Source: JBLNBQ01 sp050260095
GTDB lineage: Bacteria; Bacillota; UBA5301; DYFA01
Assembly: GCA_050260095.1 (NCBI GenBank)
Contig: JBLNBQ010000070.1
Coordinates: 1 to 7,774 of the forward strand
Direction: 5' to 3'
Length of the DNA: 7,774 nucleotides
Made by a program: the position numbers and the translations under genes
The notes under the pieces: generated by a model
Told to the model about the DNA's origin: nothing
The model's database searches: none
The model's input: the letters and a program-made list of their open reading frames with translations, nothing else
Part shown: one piece after another, positions 5,568 through 7,774 of the stretch
Numbering within the stretch: position 1 is the stretch's first letter
Layout of the letters: every line of letters begins with the position of its first letter

Positions 5568-6599
5568 TCACTGTGTGATACTCATCCAGTTGGCGGGTAG
5601 CCCCATGCTTTGCATGATGTCAGTAACCGGTACTGACTGAAGCTTTCGGGAGAGGGTGTTGAGGTTCTTGTTAATTTCCATAGCGAGCGGCTTGAATTCG
5701 CTTCGCGGCAGAAGAAGCTTGAGAGCTATCAGAGTTGCCAGAATGTCATCTTTTCCACACACGCGACCGTTCGGACCGACAGGAATGCCCAGTTGAACGT
5801 GTATGGGGTTGTCTTGGATGCGGATCTTGGTGCTCTTGAAGTTGTACAGCCGCTCGTCATGGGCGCACTTGTTTCTACACAGGGTAAGGAGGCCGAGAAG
5901 TTTGCTGAGTTCGCTATCCGATACGCGGTACCGTCTAGCGACACTTTGTCGGTCAGGTTGCTTCATAAGATCGTAGAACTTACTGGTTGTTCCGAAGCTT
6001 AGGATCTTCACCAAGACCCATAGCGGAACGTACCCGTATTCGGACATGTAGTGGCAAATGGCTCGGTGCCTCAACTGCCGGGCAATATCCGCTTGGAGGT
6101 TCTTTATGAGATCGACAATCTTGCTCAGACGATCGGTGTTGCCCGGCTGCAGATCGAAGTTGCTCGTCTTTAGGTAGTTCTCGTGACCATATTTCCGTGA
6201 GAACTCATAGGCAATCGCTGACTTGATGTTGGTCTCAACAACCAGAATTCGCCTAAGTAGGCTCATCCTAAGCTCGGAGTCAAACTTGTAGAGAGCGTGA
6301 ATCTCCGAGAAGGCTGCGTTCTGTTTGTACTGTTCCTGGGTACCAGCCGTGGCAGGAATCGCAATGAATGGATCCTTGTAGCCGTTCACGATATTGTAAT
6401 AGTTCTCTGACTCGAGAACACGCTTGGGATAGCCGTTGGTGGGTACATGGAGTCCTCGGCGCCTGAGAATGTGTTCGTCAAGCGAATTTTGAGCCACCGG
6501 AGGTGCGGACAAAAACCTGGACTCAAATTGCGTCAGGAGGATGTCCGTGTACACACATGCAGACCAGATGAAAGCAGTCAAACTGTACCTCAAGTACAA
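5568..6599 (-). CDS. Abi_2/AbiF-type HEPN abortive-infection protein, 5' end replaced by IS sequence
   Basis: The frame matches the Abi_2 family (AbiD/AbiF-like phage abortive infection). Blocks seen are ILRRRGLHVP (44-53), ENYYNIVNGYKDPF (65-78), LYKFDSELR (103-111), YVPLWVLVKILSFG (190-203) and the HEPN catalytic-type motif R242-N-K-C-A-H247. HEPN proteins of this kind are usually RNases or toxins. Codons 1-36, counted from a weak TTG at 6599, lie inside the left end of the IS3-family element and do not look like Abi_2 sequence. Homology begins at about residue 38, where family members normally have a short N-terminus with their own start codon. The native start and promoter are therefore missing from this position. 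Other in-frame starts in the IS end are GTG 6554 and GTG 6497, neither with a clear SD. G+C is visibly lower than in the signalling operon, which suggests horizontal acquisition. It may be silent, or expressed as a chimera. Confidence 0.8.
   Translation of the reverse strand: MYLRYSLTAFIWSACVYTDILLTQFESRFLSAPPVAQNSLDEHILRRRGLHVPTNGYPKRVLESENYYNIVNGYKDPFIAIPATAGTQEQYKQNAAFSEIHALYKFDSELRMSLLRRILVVETNIKSAIAYEFSRKYGHENYLKTSNFDLQPGNTDRLSKIVDLIKNLQADIARQLRHRAICHYMSEYGYVPLWVLVKILSFGTTSKFYDLMKQPDRQSVARRYRVSDSELSKLLGLLTLCRNKCAHDERLYNFKSTKIRIQDNPIHVQLGIPVGPNGRVCGKDDILATLIALKLLLPRSEFKPLAMEINKNLNTLSRKLQSVPVTDIMQSMGLPANWMSITQ
6485..6529. repeat. Imperfect inverted repeat at the IS left junction
   Basis: AATTTTGAGCCA (6485-6496) and TGGACTCAAATT (6518-6529) form an imperfect inverted repeat with a 21-base centre. 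It spans the proposed IS left end, so its outer five bases would be host DNA if the boundary at 6490 is right. Such a stem just upstream of a transposase start could limit transcription or translation coming from outside the element. It could also be partly coincidental. Confidence 0.35.
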
Positions 6600-7774
6600 C
6601 CGCAGCTCGGCCTCAGTCAGGCGGGAATTAGGCTACCCGTCAAAGGGGGCACTCAAACAATGGGTGGACGAGTTTGAAACCACAGGCTCACTTCATGTCG
6701 GCTATCGCGTCAGGCCGCCGCGATACTCTGGCCAGCAAAAGCAGGCCGCAGTAGACCATTACCTGCAGCATGGCCGCAACCTGCAACGAACCGTCAACGC
6801 ACTCGGTTATCCGAGCCGGCACACACTTGACCAGTGGCTGGACGAGGCTGTCCCTGACAGGCGCAAACGGCGCACCGGAAGAGCCGGTCAAAACAAGGTA
6901 AAGCTGACGAGGCGGCAGAAGGAACAGGCAGTGAAGGACCTCTGTCTAAGGGACGGCCCAGCCTGTGAAGTCGCCGGTAAGCACGGGGTCACCCGAGAGG
7001 CTCTTTACAAGTGGAGGAGCGATCTGCTCGGGAAGGAGCCGCTAGTGAGCAAAGCGAGGCGGGACAAACCGCGGCGCGATCCAAGCAAGACCGGACTGGA
7101 GGCCAAGGTCAAGGAGCTCCACCAGGAAGTCAGGGCGCTTGAAGACGAGGTCTATCGGCTTCGACTCGAACGGGACATCTTGGAGGCGGCAGCAGAAGTC
7201 CTAAAAAAAGGCCAGGGCGCCGATCTAAAGCAGCTGACCAACCGGGAGAAGGCAGTGGTGGTCGGTGCCCTGAGGGAAAAGTACCATCTGAATGAGCTGC
7301 TTCATGGTCTGGCCCTCTCTAAAAGCAGTTACTTTTACCAGTGCGCTGCGCTGTCGGCAGAGGACAAGTACGCTGACCTGCGGGAACGTGTGCTTATCGC
7401 CTTCGCACGGGCCCATGGGCGCTATGGCTACCGCCGGATTCATGCGGTGATCACCAGGGACGGCAAGACCGTTTCTGAGAAGGTAGTGCGCCGTCTCCTG
7501 CGTGAGGAAAACCTCGTCGTGGCGGCCGTCCGGAGGCGCAAGTACAGCTCCTACAAAGGCGAGATCACTCCCGCGGTGCCCAACGTTATTGACCGTGATT
7601 TCCATGCGGATGCTCCCAACATGAAGTGGCTTACCGATCTGACTGAATTTGCCCTTCCAGCGGGAAAGGTTTACTTGTCGCCGATTATCGACTGCTTTGA
7701 TGGCTTAGCCGTCAGTTGGAGCATCGGCACCAGTCCTGATGCCGCGCTAGTCAACACCATGCTTGACGAGGCCA
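6490..7774 (+). mobile_element. IS3-family insertion sequence, left part (right end outside window)
   Basis: The left end is placed at about 6490, where a 5'-TG begins TGAGCCACCGGAGGTGCGGA. This resembles the TG-starting, GGAC-containing inverted repeats of IS3-family elements. The placement agrees with two independent signs: Abi_2 homology on the opposite strand stops at 6489, and the transposase gene starts about 57 bp inward. The right inverted repeat and target duplication are beyond the window, so the exact boundary is uncertain by a few bases. Confidence 0.7.
6547..7774 (+). CDS. IS3-family transposase, single fused OrfAB frame, C-terminus cut by window end
   Basis: One uninterrupted frame of 409 codons runs to the window edge. 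Three helix-turn-helix-like repeats occupy roughly residues 3-40, 57-100 and 117-160, with GYPSKGALKQW and GYPSRHTLDQW closely alike. A Leu-rich coiled coil follows (about 185-222), as in OrfA multimerisation regions. Then come NREKAVVVGALREKY, SKSSYFYQ, HGRYGYRRIHAVI (the HTH_21-like region of OrfB) and the start of the rve/DDE core: PNMKWLTDLTEF with the first catalytic Asp364, and VYLSPIIDCFDG. The second Asp and the Glu lie beyond the window. Most IS3 elements make OrfAB by a -1 frameshift. Here OrfA and OrfB are already in one frame. GTG 6547 is preferred because AGGAGG (6535-6540) lies 6 nt upstream; ATG 6541 directly abuts that SD. The frame is intact as far as visible, so the element may be active. 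Confidence 0.88.
   Translation, partial: MYTHADQMKAVKLYLKYNRSSASVRRELGYPSKGALKQWVDEFETTGSLHVGYRVRPPRYSGQQKQAAVDHYLQHGRNLQRTVNALGYPSRHTLDQWLDEAVPDRRKRRTGRAGQNKVKLTRRQKEQAVKDLCLRDGPACEVAGKHGVTREALYKWRSDLLGKEPLVSKARRDKPRRDPSKTGLEAKVKELHQEVRALEDEVYRLRLERDILEAAAEVLKKGQGADLKQLTNREKAVVVGALREKYHLNELLHGLALSKSSYFYQCAALSAEDKYADLRERVLIAFARAHGRYGYRRIHAVITRDGKTVSEKVVRRLLREENLVVAAVRRRKYSSYKGEITPAVPNVIDRDFHADAPNMKWLTDLTEFALPAGKVYLSPIIDCFDGLAVSWSIGTSPDAALVNTMLDEA

Noticed and set aside
6500..6600. Outward promoter in the IS left end driving the Abi gene (TTGACT on the minus strand)
   Set aside because: A -35-like TTGACT is present, but no acceptable -10 hexamer occurs at 16-19 bp spacing.
1..7774. CRISPR array, tRNA or rRNA genes
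   Set aside because: No regularly spaced repeats of CRISPR length, no cloverleaf with a T-loop and acceptor stem, and no rRNA-like conserved stretches were seen on either strand.

Overview
The window looks like a G+C-rich, anaerobic, Gram-positive-type (Firmicutes-like) bacterium. Ribosome binding sites closely match the Bacillus-type anti-SD (best case at 1014-1025), GTG starts are common, and the leftmost gene encodes the N-terminus of an oxygen-sensitive glycyl radical enzyme. No rRNA, tRNA or taxonomic marker gene is present, so the taxon is only an inference.

Left part (1-1030): on the minus strand, the N-terminal 250 codons of a glycyl radical decarboxylase of the 4-hydroxyphenylacetate / arylacetate decarboxylase type. 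The frame is interrupted by an in-frame TAG at 11-13, in the middle of a conserved block. A divergent intergenic region (764-1030) carries a candidate extended -10 promoter, three TCAGATTT-like direct repeats spaced 20-21 bp, and a tandem 8-mer.

Middle (1031-5120): a tightly packed plus-strand signalling operon of four genes. They are a PocR-domain/LuxR-HTH regulator, a membrane histidine kinase with a large extracytoplasmic sensor region, a stand-alone CheY/DivK-like receiver, and a receiver fused to a degenerate HD-GYP-like domain. PocR domains are predicted to sense simple hydrocarbon derivatives. The operon is therefore a plausible regulatory module for the neighbouring arylacetate decarboxylase, whose family makes cresol, toluene or skatole. 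Neither receiver protein has a DNA-binding domain, so the PocR-LuxR protein is the only visible DNA-binding output.

Right part (5121-7774): a highly structured non-coding stretch (about 5165-5400) resembles domain I of a bacterial group II intron, with no reverse transcriptase or domain V. It is followed by a rho-independent terminator-like hairpin (5429-5460). Next is a lower-GC minus-strand Abi_2/AbiF-type HEPN abortive-infection gene. Its 5' end has been replaced by the left end of an IS3-family element. That element carries one uninterrupted transposase frame that runs off the window. This half looks like accessory DNA: antiphage gene, insertion sequence and intron-like remnant.
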